A stretch of DNA of 10,255 bases. Origin: CAZAIO01 sp964485235 (GTDB lineage Bacteria; Chloroflexota; Dehalococcoidia; GIF9; UBA5629). The notes beneath the pieces were generated by a model. The model was not told the DNA's origin. It did no database searches and saw only the letters and a program-made list of their open reading frames with translations. The stretch is taken from the NCBI GenBank assembly GCA_964485235.1, contig CAZAIO010000099.1, positions 1-10,255 on the forward strand, read 5' to 3'. Within the stretch, counting starts at the first letter, position 1. Each line of letters opens with the position of its first letter. The translations under genes and the position numbers were made by a program. Below, one piece after another: positions 1 to 6,458 of the stretch.

Positions 1-1176
1 GAGAAGCCGATGGCGCTGGACCTGCAGGAATTTATTAGAGGTTCGAGAGAGATAGTCGATCCTTTTGACGGGCTGGCTGATCTGAAAAAACAAGTTGTCA
101 GGATGGTACACCGGAGAGTGTTTGCGGAAGACGGCATACGGCTATTACGTGCTGTACGTTTAGCTGCCGAATTAAAGTTTCAAATAGAAGGTACGACTGA
201 AGACCTTATAAAGAGGGAAAATAAATTTCTTGAAAATGTTCCTGGTGAAAGGATAAGGGAAGAACTTGTCCGGTTATTTTCTACTGCGGGGTCTGGTGGC
301 TTTTTTTCTTATCTCGATAAGCTCGGGTTACTTTTAATAATATTTCCGGAAATGTCGGCTATGAAAAATGTAACGCAACCGGGCGAACATTACTGGAATG
401 TATTCGATCATTCTCTGAAGACCGTAGAAGCGGCTGAATTTTTATTGAGAGAGGCAGGGTGGATACTCGACGATAAAAATATTTTAGAGACGGTTACATG
501 GTCTGATGAAATACACGACCATTTCAACAGGGAAATAGTGGCGGGAAGCAAAAGAAGCCTTATGCTTAAACTTGGCGCTTTGTTTCACGACATTGCCAAA
601 CCTCAGACCAAAGCGACAGATGATAAAGGTAGGCTGAGGTTTATCGGCCACCCGCAGCAAGGAGCAAGCATTACGAGAACGATTCTGAACCGTCTTAGAT
701 TTTCGAACAGGGAAATAAAAGTTGTGGAGCACCTTGTGCGTTATCACTTAAGGCCTGTTCAGATGTCGAATGTCGGAATGCCCACGAATAAAGCAATATA
801 CCGATTTTTCCGGGATACGGGAGATGATGGTATTGATATTTTATTTTTAGCACTTGCCGATTATCTGGCAACAGCCGGTCCACGCCTGAAAATGGAAGAA
901 TGGAAGCAGCATAATCGACTTATTGCCTATATACAATATGAGCGCGATAATCAGGCGATAAAAAGGACGCCGATAAAATTAGTTGACGGAAATGAATTGA
1001 TGGAAGAGTTCGGTTTGACTCCGGGGCCGCAGATTGGTAAACTACTGGATTTAGTGCATGAAGCACAGGCGACAGGGGAAATAACAAGCAGGGAAGAGGC
1101 GTTTGCGCTGGCACGTAAAGTTTTAAGTAAAAGGAAATCAGATACAGGTTGTAATACACCTGTTAAAATTATATAG
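1..1176 (+). CDS. Poly(A) polymerase / CCA-adding enzyme family protein with HD domain (5'-partial)
   Basis: The reading frame is open from base 1 (codons for E-K-P precede the first ATG at 10), so the true start and the catalytic nucleotidyltransferase motifs lie off the left edge. What remains, counting from that ATG, is the end of the head domain (MALDL at 1-5 and a DPFDGLADLKK stretch at 17-27). Next is the tRNA/RNA-binding neck typical of class II CCA enzymes (FAEDGIRLLRAVRLAAEL at 38-55), then an HD phosphohydrolase-like domain with H134, the H193-D194 pair in LFHDIAKPQ, H214 and RYHLRP at 244-249. Members of this family add or repair tRNA 3' CCA ends or polyadenylate RNA; HD-carrying members can also have phosphatase or phosphodiesterase activity. 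Which activity applies here cannot be told without the head domain. About 59 residues separate H134 from the HD pair, which looks slightly long. The family is clear; the exact enzyme is not. Confidence 0.88.
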   Translation, partial: EKPMALDLQEFIRGSREIVDPFDGLADLKKQVVRMVHRRVFAEDGIRLLRAVRLAAELKFQIEGTTEDLIKRENKFLENVPGERIREELVRLFSTAGSGGFFSYLDKLGLLLIIFPEMSAMKNVTQPGEHYWNVFDHSLKTVEAAEFLLREAGWILDDKNILETVTWSDEIHDHFNREIVAGSKRSLMLKLGALFHDIAKPQTKATDDKGRLRFIGHPQQGASITRTILNRLRFSNREIKVVEHLVRYHLRPVQMSNVGMPTNKAIYRFFRDTGDDGIDILFLALADYLATAGPRLKMEEWKQHNRLIAYIQYERDNQAIKRTPIKLVDGNELMEEFGLTPGPQIGKLLDLVHEAQATGEITSREEAFALARKVLSKRKSDTGCNTPVKII

Positions 1177-1182
1177 TTATGA

Positions 1183-1202
1183 AAGCGACTTTGATGTCGC
1201 TT
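1183..1202 (+). other. Short hairpin between the CCA-family gene and secD
   Basis: A perfect 7-bp inverted repeat (AAGCGAC / GTCGCTT) encloses a 6-base loop in the 50-base gap. No run of T follows it, so it is a poor rho-independent terminator. It might be an attenuating or RNA-stability element just upstream of the secD ribosome binding site, or chance. Confidence 0.35.
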
Positions 1203-1210
1203 ATATGCTG

Positions 1211-1215
1211 AAGGA
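1211..1215 (+). promoter_or_regulatory. Ribosome binding site deciding the TTG start of secD
   Basis: AAGGA lies 11 bases before the TTG at 1227. An in-frame TGA at 1209-1211 prevents any upstream start, and the next in-frame ATG would remove the first membrane segment. TTG is therefore the only reasonable start. Confidence 0.6.
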
Positions 1216-1226
1216 TAACGGCGCAG

Positions 1227-2549
1227 TTGAAAAAAGGAAATTATTATCTACTGGTCTTCATACTCGTTCTGTTCGTTTTTTCCCTATGGGCAGTTATTCC
1301 TCTTGATGGTTCGAGGTTTGGAAGAGAGGGGCTGAGTTTGGGGCTCGACCTCAAAGGAGGCAGTCACCTCGTCTATCGCGCCGACCTGACACAAAAAGAC
1401 CCGTCGCAGACCGATGAAGATGCGATGGATGGAGTGATTAAAAAAATTGAACGGCGCGTGAACGCGTACGGAGTTACCGAACCGATAATCCAAAAACTGG
1501 GCAATGACGAGATACTTGTGCAACTTCCCGGAATTACCAATGTCGAGCAGGCTATTGAGCTTATAGGAAAGACAGCAGAGCTTGAATTCAAGGAAATAAA
1601 GATGGATGGGGATACCCCTGTTACCGATGAAGAGGGGAATTATGTATGGGAACCGGCAAAGGCAATAGGAAGCGACGGGCAGGAAAAAGTACTGACCGGA
1701 AAATATTTAAAGCCGAATGCACAGGTAGTTTTAACGCAACAGACAAACGAGCCGGAAGTTAAATTCGAGTGGGATGAAGAGGGAGCCCTATTATTCGAAC
1801 AGATCACCAAACGTAATCTGAATAAACCCCTCGGAATCTTCCTGGATGGCGAACCGATTTCTATTCCAACGGTTGAGGCGGTTATTTCGGACAGCGGAGT
1901 GATTACGGGCTTGAAACTCGAAGAAGCCAGATTGCTGGCAATTCAGTTAAACTCGGGTTCTCTTGATGTACCGCTGAAAGTAATTCAGGAACAAGACGTT
2001 GATGCGACTCTGGGAGCTGATTCCATAAGAAAGAGCCTTATCGCTGGTTTTATCGGACTGGCACTGGTGGCCTTGTTTATGATCTTTTACTATCGTTGGG
2101 CAGGCGCTATTGCAATATGTGCTCTGGTTGTCTATGGAGTAGTACTTCTGGCGATTTTCAAACTGGTACCGATTACACTGACACTGCCCGGTATCGCAGC
2201 GCTTATACTTTCAATTGGTATGGCTGTGGATGCCAATGTCCTTATATTTGAACGTATAAAAGAAGAATTGATTGGCGGACGCACACTGGCTGCTGCGGTT
2301 GAAGCGGGATTCAACAGAGCATGGCCTGCTATTCGTGATAGCAATGTGACCACCTTTATTGCCTGTATAGTATTGTACTGGTTCGGCGGAACACTGGGAG
2401 CATTTATGGTAAGAGGCTTTGCGCTTACTTTGTTTATCGGCGTAGCGCTTAGTATGTTCTCGGCAATTATAGTTACGAGAACGTTCTTACGATTTATAGT
2501 GCGATTTATAAAAAGTCCTTCCGCATATAGTTCGGTAAGAGTGAAATGA
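1227..2549 (+). CDS. secD: Protein translocase subunit SecD
   Basis: SecD partners with SecF in the inner membrane and uses the proton (or sodium) gradient to pull proteins through SecYEG from the outer side. The 440 residues show the expected order. There is a first membrane segment at about 6-25, then the SecD signature GLDLKGG at 39-45. A large extracytoplasmic P1-type region runs from about 46 to 265, including the RRVNAYGVTEP block at 76-86 and PLGIFLDGEPISIP at 201-214. Five more membrane segments follow, beginning near 270. The family motif in the fourth segment is seen at 329-343 (SIGMAVDANVLIFER), including D335 in the position of the conserved membrane aspartate. Translation starts at TTG with AAGGA upstream. 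The stop overlaps the secF start (ATGA), implying translational coupling. The protein lies within the normal size range for short bacterial SecD proteins. yajC is not in the window. Confidence 0.96.
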   Translation: MKKGNYYLLVFILVLFVFSLWAVIPLDGSRFGREGLSLGLDLKGGSHLVYRADLTQKDPSQTDEDAMDGVIKKIERRVNAYGVTEPIIQKLGNDEILVQLPGITNVEQAIELIGKTAELEFKEIKMDGDTPVTDEEGNYVWEPAKAIGSDGQEKVLTGKYLKPNAQVVLTQQTNEPEVKFEWDEEGALLFEQITKRNLNKPLGIFLDGEPISIPTVEAVISDSGVITGLKLEEARLLAIQLNSGSLDVPLKVIQEQDVDATLGADSIRKSLIAGFIGLALVALFMIFYYRWAGAIAICALVVYGVVLLAIFKLVPITLTLPGIAALILSIGMAVDANVLIFERIKEELIGGRTLAAAVEAGFNRAWPAIRDSNVTTFIACIVLYWFGGTLGAFMVRGFALTLFIGVALSMFSAIIVTRTFLRFIVRFIKSPSAYSSVRVK

Positions 2550-3457
2550 TAGATATTGTTGGCAAACGAAAATGGTTTTTCCTGATCTCGGGAGTGGTGC
2601 TTTTAGCTGGCATTCTTTCTCTGGCGATATTCGGTCTTCAGCCCGGTGTCGATTTCAGCAGCGGTACCACGATAACTATACGTTTTGAAAAAGATATTGA
2701 TCAGGGTGAATTAAGGCAGGAATTAAGCAATTTAGGTTATGGCAGTGCGACGATTCAGCGTACAGCCGATGGCGATTATTTTATCCGGTTACCTGAGATA
2801 ACGCCGGAAGAACGTCAGACTCTTACTGATGACCTGAAAGCGACTCTGGATGAAAACCTTACAATCCGTGATTACTATGCTGTATCTCCGATAATTGCAA
2901 CGGAAACAGGCAGAAATGCAGGTATTGCGGTGATAGTTGCGGCGATAGCTATGCTGATTTATATTGCATGGGCGTTTCGTAAAATGCCGAACCCGTTCAG
3001 ATGGGGTACATGCGCTATTATCGCATTGCTTCACGATGTGCTTATAGTTGTGGGTGTTTTTTCGATTATGGGATGGGTCGCAGGCGTCCAGATCGATGCC
3101 TTGTTTATTACCGGTATGCTCACCGTGGTCGGTTACAGTATTAATAATACGGTTGTTGTATTCGACCGGATCAGGGAGAACTATAGCAAAGGTGTCAGCA
3201 AAGATTTTGAGTCAGTCGTAAATGTAAGTATATTGGAAACAATGGCGCGGTCTATGAACACGAGTTTGACTACGCTTTTCGTGATACTGGCTATATACCT
3301 GTTTGGCGGGATAACTATCAAATATTTTGTGCTGGTGTTGCTTATTGGCGTCATAGCAGGGACATACAGTTCAATGTTGATCGCAGGGCCACTTCTGGTT
3401 GTATGGAATAAGTTGACGACCAGAAAACGGCTTACTCCTGAAAAATTATCTGTATAA
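2546..3457 (+). CDS. secF: Protein translocase subunit SecF
   Basis: SecF is the second half of the SecDF export motor. At 303 residues it has normal length. It has a first membrane segment at about 9-30, the signature GVDFSSG at 34-40, and a short periplasmic domain to about 120. A five-helix membrane block then carries ALLHDV at 160-165, VVGYSINNTVVVFDRIREN at 194-212 and RSMNTSLTTL at 235-244, all hallmark SecF motifs. The tail is basic and cytoplasmic (TTRKRLTPEK). The start codon overlaps the secD stop by four bases and no strong independent ribosome binding site is visible, so coupling to secD translation is likely. Downstream it converges with the deacetylase-family gene across only 43 bases, and no clear terminator hairpin is visible there. 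Confidence 0.96.
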   Translation: MIDIVGKRKWFFLISGVVLLAGILSLAIFGLQPGVDFSSGTTITIRFEKDIDQGELRQELSNLGYGSATIQRTADGDYFIRLPEITPEERQTLTDDLKATLDENLTIRDYYAVSPIIATETGRNAGIAVIVAAIAMLIYIAWAFRKMPNPFRWGTCAIIALLHDVLIVVGVFSIMGWVAGVQIDALFITGMLTVVGYSINNTVVVFDRIRENYSKGVSKDFESVVNVSILETMARSMNTSLTTLFVILAIYLFGGITIKYFVLVLLIGVIAGTYSSMLIAGPLLVVWNKLTTRKRLTPEKLSV

Positions 3458-3500
3458 TCACTTCATGGCTTCTATCTGACTCACTTCAAAAACACACTAA

Positions 3501-4532
3501 TTATAATTTATGCGTATTTCTGATCAGGTCTACCAGTTCGTAGAAGCTTTTCGGTATTGCTCTTTCAGGTTTTTTACCGAGAGGATCGAAGATCTCCTCT
3601 GAACCGAGTAATTTATTAAGCGTGGATACAACCGAAGAAGAGAGTGCCTCATAGTTGTATCCGCCTTCCAGGACAAATATAAGCTTTCCGTTGCAGAGTT
3701 TATTTGCAAGTAAAATAAGTATTTCGGCAAGACGTACGAAACCGGGAACGCTCATTTCCATCGAAGAAATATCATCGGCCCAGTGTGCATCGTAACCTGC
3801 TGAGACCATAATGAGATCGGGCTTAAACCTGAATGCCAGGGGGGCCAGGATATCCTCGTATACTGCCTGATATTCGTTATCTCCCCATCCTCCGATAAGC
3901 GGAACATTCACTGTAAATTCTTTGCCTTCTCTGGTACCTATTTCATCGATACTGCCGGAACCGGGATAAAACGGATACTGGTGGGTTGAAAAATAGAGGA
4001 CGTTCGGATTGGCGTAGAAAGTATCTTGCGTACCGTTGCCATGATGTACGTCGAAATCGACGATGAGTATTTTGCTGACTTTGGAATTTGCCAGCGCGTT
4101 TTTTGCTGCGATAGCGATATTATTAAATAAACAAAAGCCCATTGCCTGCCAGCATGTTGCGTGATGTCCCGGAGGTCTTACAAGCGCAAAAGCCGTATTC
4201 ACCTCTTGGTCCAATACAGCTTCCGTGGCGGTGATCACGCCGCCGGCTGCATACAGGGCAGCATTAAATGAACCTTCCGATATAACTGTATCGGGGTCGA
4301 GCCAGCCGCCGCCTTTTTCTGCTTTTCTTTGAACGTACGTTATATACTCTTGTGCATGTACGGTTGCAATTTCATCTATGGTTGCTGCTCTCGGCGGCAG
4401 GTGAATGAGTTTATCGTTAAGGTTATGTTCTTCCAGGGAATTCAATATAGAGGTAAGCCTGTCCTTATTTTCGATATGTGTTCCCGTATCGTGTTCCAAA
4501 TAAACGGGATCTGATACTAGGCCGACGCGCAT
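3501..4532 (-). CDS. Histone deacetylase / acetylpolyamine amidohydrolase family zinc enzyme
   Basis: This is a 343-residue member of the arginase-deacetylase fold family, which hydrolyses acetyl-amide bonds on lysines, polyamines or small molecules. The catalytic parts are intact: the tandem histidines in RPPGHHA (H123, H124), zinc ligands D161 and H163 in DFDVHHGNGTQ, a third ligand D248 in SAGYDAH, and the transition-state tyrosine Y292 in LEGGYN. By established family knowledge these residues match the HDAC active site. The pattern looks closest to the class II/bacterial amidohydrolase branch, but the substrate cannot be read from sequence. Translation starts at ATG with AAGGAG 11 bases upstream (complement of 4544-4549). 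It is divergent from nurA and convergent with secF, with no acs/acuA neighbour that would suggest acetyl-CoA synthetase control as for AcuC. Confidence 0.92.
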   Translation of the reverse strand: MRVGLVSDPVYLEHDTGTHIENKDRLTSILNSLEEHNLNDKLIHLPPRAATIDEIATVHAQEYITYVQRKAEKGGGWLDPDTVISEGSFNAALYAAGGVITATEAVLDQEVNTAFALVRPPGHHATCWQAMGFCLFNNIAIAAKNALANSKVSKILIVDFDVHHGNGTQDTFYANPNVLYFSTHQYPFYPGSGSIDEIGTREGKEFTVNVPLIGGWGDNEYQAVYEDILAPLAFRFKPDLIMVSAGYDAHWADDISSMEMSVPGFVRLAEILILLANKLCNGKLIFVLEGGYNYEALSSSVVSTLNKLLGSEEIFDPLGKKPERAIPKSFYELVDLIRNTHKL

Positions 4533-4543
4533 TAGAAATACTA

Positions 4544-4549
4544 CTCCTT
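4544..4549 (-). promoter_or_regulatory. Ribosome binding site of the deacetylase-family gene
   Basis: AAGGAG on the minus strand lies 11 bases before the ATG at 4532-4530 and supports that start. Confidence 0.65.
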
Positions 4550-4551
4550 GA

Positions 4552-4608
4552 AGTAACGTAGAACAGTCTCAATGATATCAAATGTAGAGTTATATGGGCA
4601 ACGTTACT
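4552..4608. repeat. Perfect 8-bp inverted repeat in the divergent promoter region
   Basis: AGTAACGT at 4552-4559 is matched by its exact reverse complement ACGTTACT at 4601-4608, with 41 bases between. The arms sit on either side of the central part of the divergent intergenic region and could be paired half-sites for a regulator acting on both directions. The match does not extend beyond 8 bp on either side, so chance remains possible. Confidence 0.35.
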
Positions 4609-4619
4609 ATTGAATTTTA

Positions 4620-4648
4620 TTGTTCATATATAAGCGCCGTGGTATACT
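4620..4648 (+). promoter_or_regulatory. Putative extended -10 promoter for the nurA-herA operon
   Basis: TATACT at 4643-4648 (5 of 6 to the sigma-70-type -10) is preceded by TGG, giving an extended -10 (TGn). A weak -35 TTGTTC lies at 4620-4625 with a 17-base spacer. A start about seven bases downstream would give a leader of only about 14 bases carrying the TGGAG ribosome binding site (4656-4660), 8 bases before the nurA ATG. Confidence 0.5.
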
Positions 4649-4668
4649 GAAATCCTGGAGTCACACTC

Positions 4669-5871
4669 ATGTCTTTAGACCTGGAACAAGTAGCTTTACA
4701 GATTGCCGATATGGCGGAGTCTCTTCATGAGAGGAAAGCGGACCGGGAAACGAAATTGAAGTTCGCTTTACATACAATGAGATCCTTGCCGGAAGATATC
4801 AGCAATCTGAAACGTAAGATCGAAGAAAGCAAAACAACATGGCTGGTAGCCGGTGTGACCGAAAATGTGGGGCTACATCACAAGCCGGTGCCGTGTCCCG
4901 ACGATTTCACGGTCGTAGCAACCGACGGCTCTCAGATAGACGTCGACCGCCATTTTTCCACGCATTGTTTTCTTATTAATATCGGTCTTGTACGGCTCGA
5001 TTACGGACGGAATGCCGATGCATTGCTGACAAACAGACCGTTATTGTATTTTAAAGATGAAGATATGGTAATTGCATCGGATGACGGGAGGAAGCAGGTT
5101 ATAGAAGGTCCATTATTAGGACTGAAGCGTACTGTTGAGGAATGTCGTGTTATGACGTCACAGGCAAAACTATTGCCCGACCTGTCACCGGTTCTTCTGC
5201 TAATAGATGGTTCACTGATATTATGGGGTATCGTTGGGCAAGCATTCCCCGATTTTGTGATACAGGAACTTCTTGTCGACGGATTTATTACGCAGCTCGA
5301 CGAGTTAAAAAAAATGAGCGCCCGGAAAAAGCTGGCACTGGCAAGCTATATAAGCTTCCCCAGGAGTACCGATGTGGTCAATACTTTGCGGATAGCAATG
5401 TGTCCTTTTCAACCGGTAAATTGCGATGTACATTGCCCTGCAACCAAAGGATATAAAGAATGTGATGCTGTCGACGGGTTGCTGGACCGTGAGCTGTTCG
5501 ATGAGCTTCTGACGACCGGAGAGCGTTCGGCAATCTTCAGCAGCCGCTCATCTGTCGTGGAAAAATATTACACAGATAATGAAATACATTTTTTCTATAT
5601 TAAGATCGATGATGAAGTGGCGAGGGTGGAAGTGCCGCTCTGGATTGCCGCGGATAAAGAGCTGACTGATTTTGTCCACACTGCGGTTCTTGATCAATGC
5701 AGGAAAGGGATGGGATATCCGGTTGCGCTGTCCGAAGCACATGAACAGGCGGTAGTCACAGAAATAGACCGGCAGCAGTTCTGGATGCTGGTAGAGCGGT
5801 ATTATGCCGGTGGTGAAATGGCATTGAATATATCGGCAAAACAGAAAAGCAAAAAAATGAGATGGATATAA
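4669..5871 (+). CDS. nurA: NurA-family DNA nuclease
   Basis: NurA is a DNA nuclease that works with the HerA hexamer to resect or degrade DNA ends. The 400-residue protein shows the NurA arrangement: an acidic, charged helical N-terminus (1-56), then the first active-site strand VVATDGSQID (82-91, D86), a second acidic DGS block LLLIDGS (176-182, D180), and the C-terminal block GYPVALSEAHEQAVV (349-363) followed by IDRQQFWMLVE (366-376). By family knowledge the conserved aspartates bind the metal. An unusual feature is four cysteines in a 21-residue span (C245, C252, C256, C265), which could hold zinc or an iron-sulfur cluster; this is inference. It starts at ATG with TGGAG 8 bases upstream. 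Its end overlaps the next gene, and herA follows that, which supports the family call. Confidence 0.87.
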   Translation: MSLDLEQVALQIADMAESLHERKADRETKLKFALHTMRSLPEDISNLKRKIEESKTTWLVAGVTENVGLHHKPVPCPDDFTVVATDGSQIDVDRHFSTHCFLINIGLVRLDYGRNADALLTNRPLLYFKDEDMVIASDDGRKQVIEGPLLGLKRTVEECRVMTSQAKLLPDLSPVLLLIDGSLILWGIVGQAFPDFVIQELLVDGFITQLDELKKMSARKKLALASYISFPRSTDVVNTLRIAMCPFQPVNCDVHCPATKGYKECDAVDGLLDRELFDELLTTGERSAIFSSRSSVVEKYYTDNEIHFFYIKIDDEVARVEVPLWIAADKELTDFVHTAVLDQCRKGMGYPVALSEAHEQAVVTEIDRQQFWMLVERYYAGGEMALNISAKQKSKKMRWI

Positions 5872-6458
5872 TGGCTGATAAGATAGCGGAAGTAATCGAA
5901 TCGAACAGCGCGGGGTTTACCGCGCAGTGCTATAAGCTTGAAGAGGCGCCGCCGCTTGGAGCGCTGGTGAAAGTCATCCCGGAACCCGGGGCGATATTCG
6001 GTGTGGTCTATTTTGCCGAGACACACAGCCTGGAGCCGGGAAGACGCATAATCGCACGCGGTGAAAATATGAGTACGGAAGAAGAGATTTATCAGAATAA
6101 TCCCCAATTGAAGAAGCTACTAACGACTCATTTTAAAGTGTCGATTATCGGTCATCAACGGGAGGATGATATTTTTCACTATCTGCCGCAAAACGCTGCC
6201 CGTATCCACAGTTTTGTGTATAGATGTGCTGATGATGAGACACGGGCGTTCACACAGCGTCTGGACTATCTGAAATTATTGATGGATGCTGATCTGCCTG
6301 TTTCCTGTGACGAGATTATTGCCGCAAGCGTTCGTTACGCCGGACAGGCATATGATGACCGTCAGGATTTTTTTATCAGGGCAGGCAGAGAAATAGCCAC
6401 GTTATTAAGCGGTGATACTGCCAGGCTGAATGCTATATTGAAGAGGTTGCGTCTATGA
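5862..6458 (+). CDS. HAS-barrel-like protein encoded between nurA and herA
   Basis: This 198-residue protein has no characterised function that I can name. Its N-terminal half (about 8-65) looks like a small beta-barrel of the HAS-barrel type found at the N-terminus of HerA: IAEVIESNSAGFTAQCYKL, LGALVKV, a GAIFGVVYFAE strand, then PGRRIIARGE. The C-terminal half is mostly helical, with a NPQLKKLL segment (80-87), a LPQNAARIHSFVYRC block (108-122) and a final helix rich in Leu and Arg. From memory, similar small proteins occur in Cyanobacteria near DNA-processing genes; this was not searched. Two starts are possible: ATG at 5862 (10-base overlap with nurA) or ATG at 5871 (sharing one base with the nurA stop). 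Neither has a strong ribosome binding site, so coupling is likely. The stop overlaps the herA start by ATGA. I infer it is an adaptor or accessory subunit of the HerA-NurA complex. Confidence 0.75.
   Translation: MDIMADKIAEVIESNSAGFTAQCYKLEEAPPLGALVKVIPEPGAIFGVVYFAETHSLEPGRRIIARGENMSTEEEIYQNNPQLKKLLTTHFKVSIIGHQREDDIFHYLPQNAARIHSFVYRCADDETRAFTQRLDYLKLLMDADLPVSCDEIIAASVRYAGQAYDDRQDFFIRAGREIATLLSGDTARLNAILKRLRL

Noticed and set aside
3458..3488. Direct repeat TCACTTCA at 3458-3465 and 3481-3488 between secF and the convergent gene
   Set aside because: It is an eight-base direct repeat in a short AT-rich spacer with no hairpin and no related copies nearby; probably chance.
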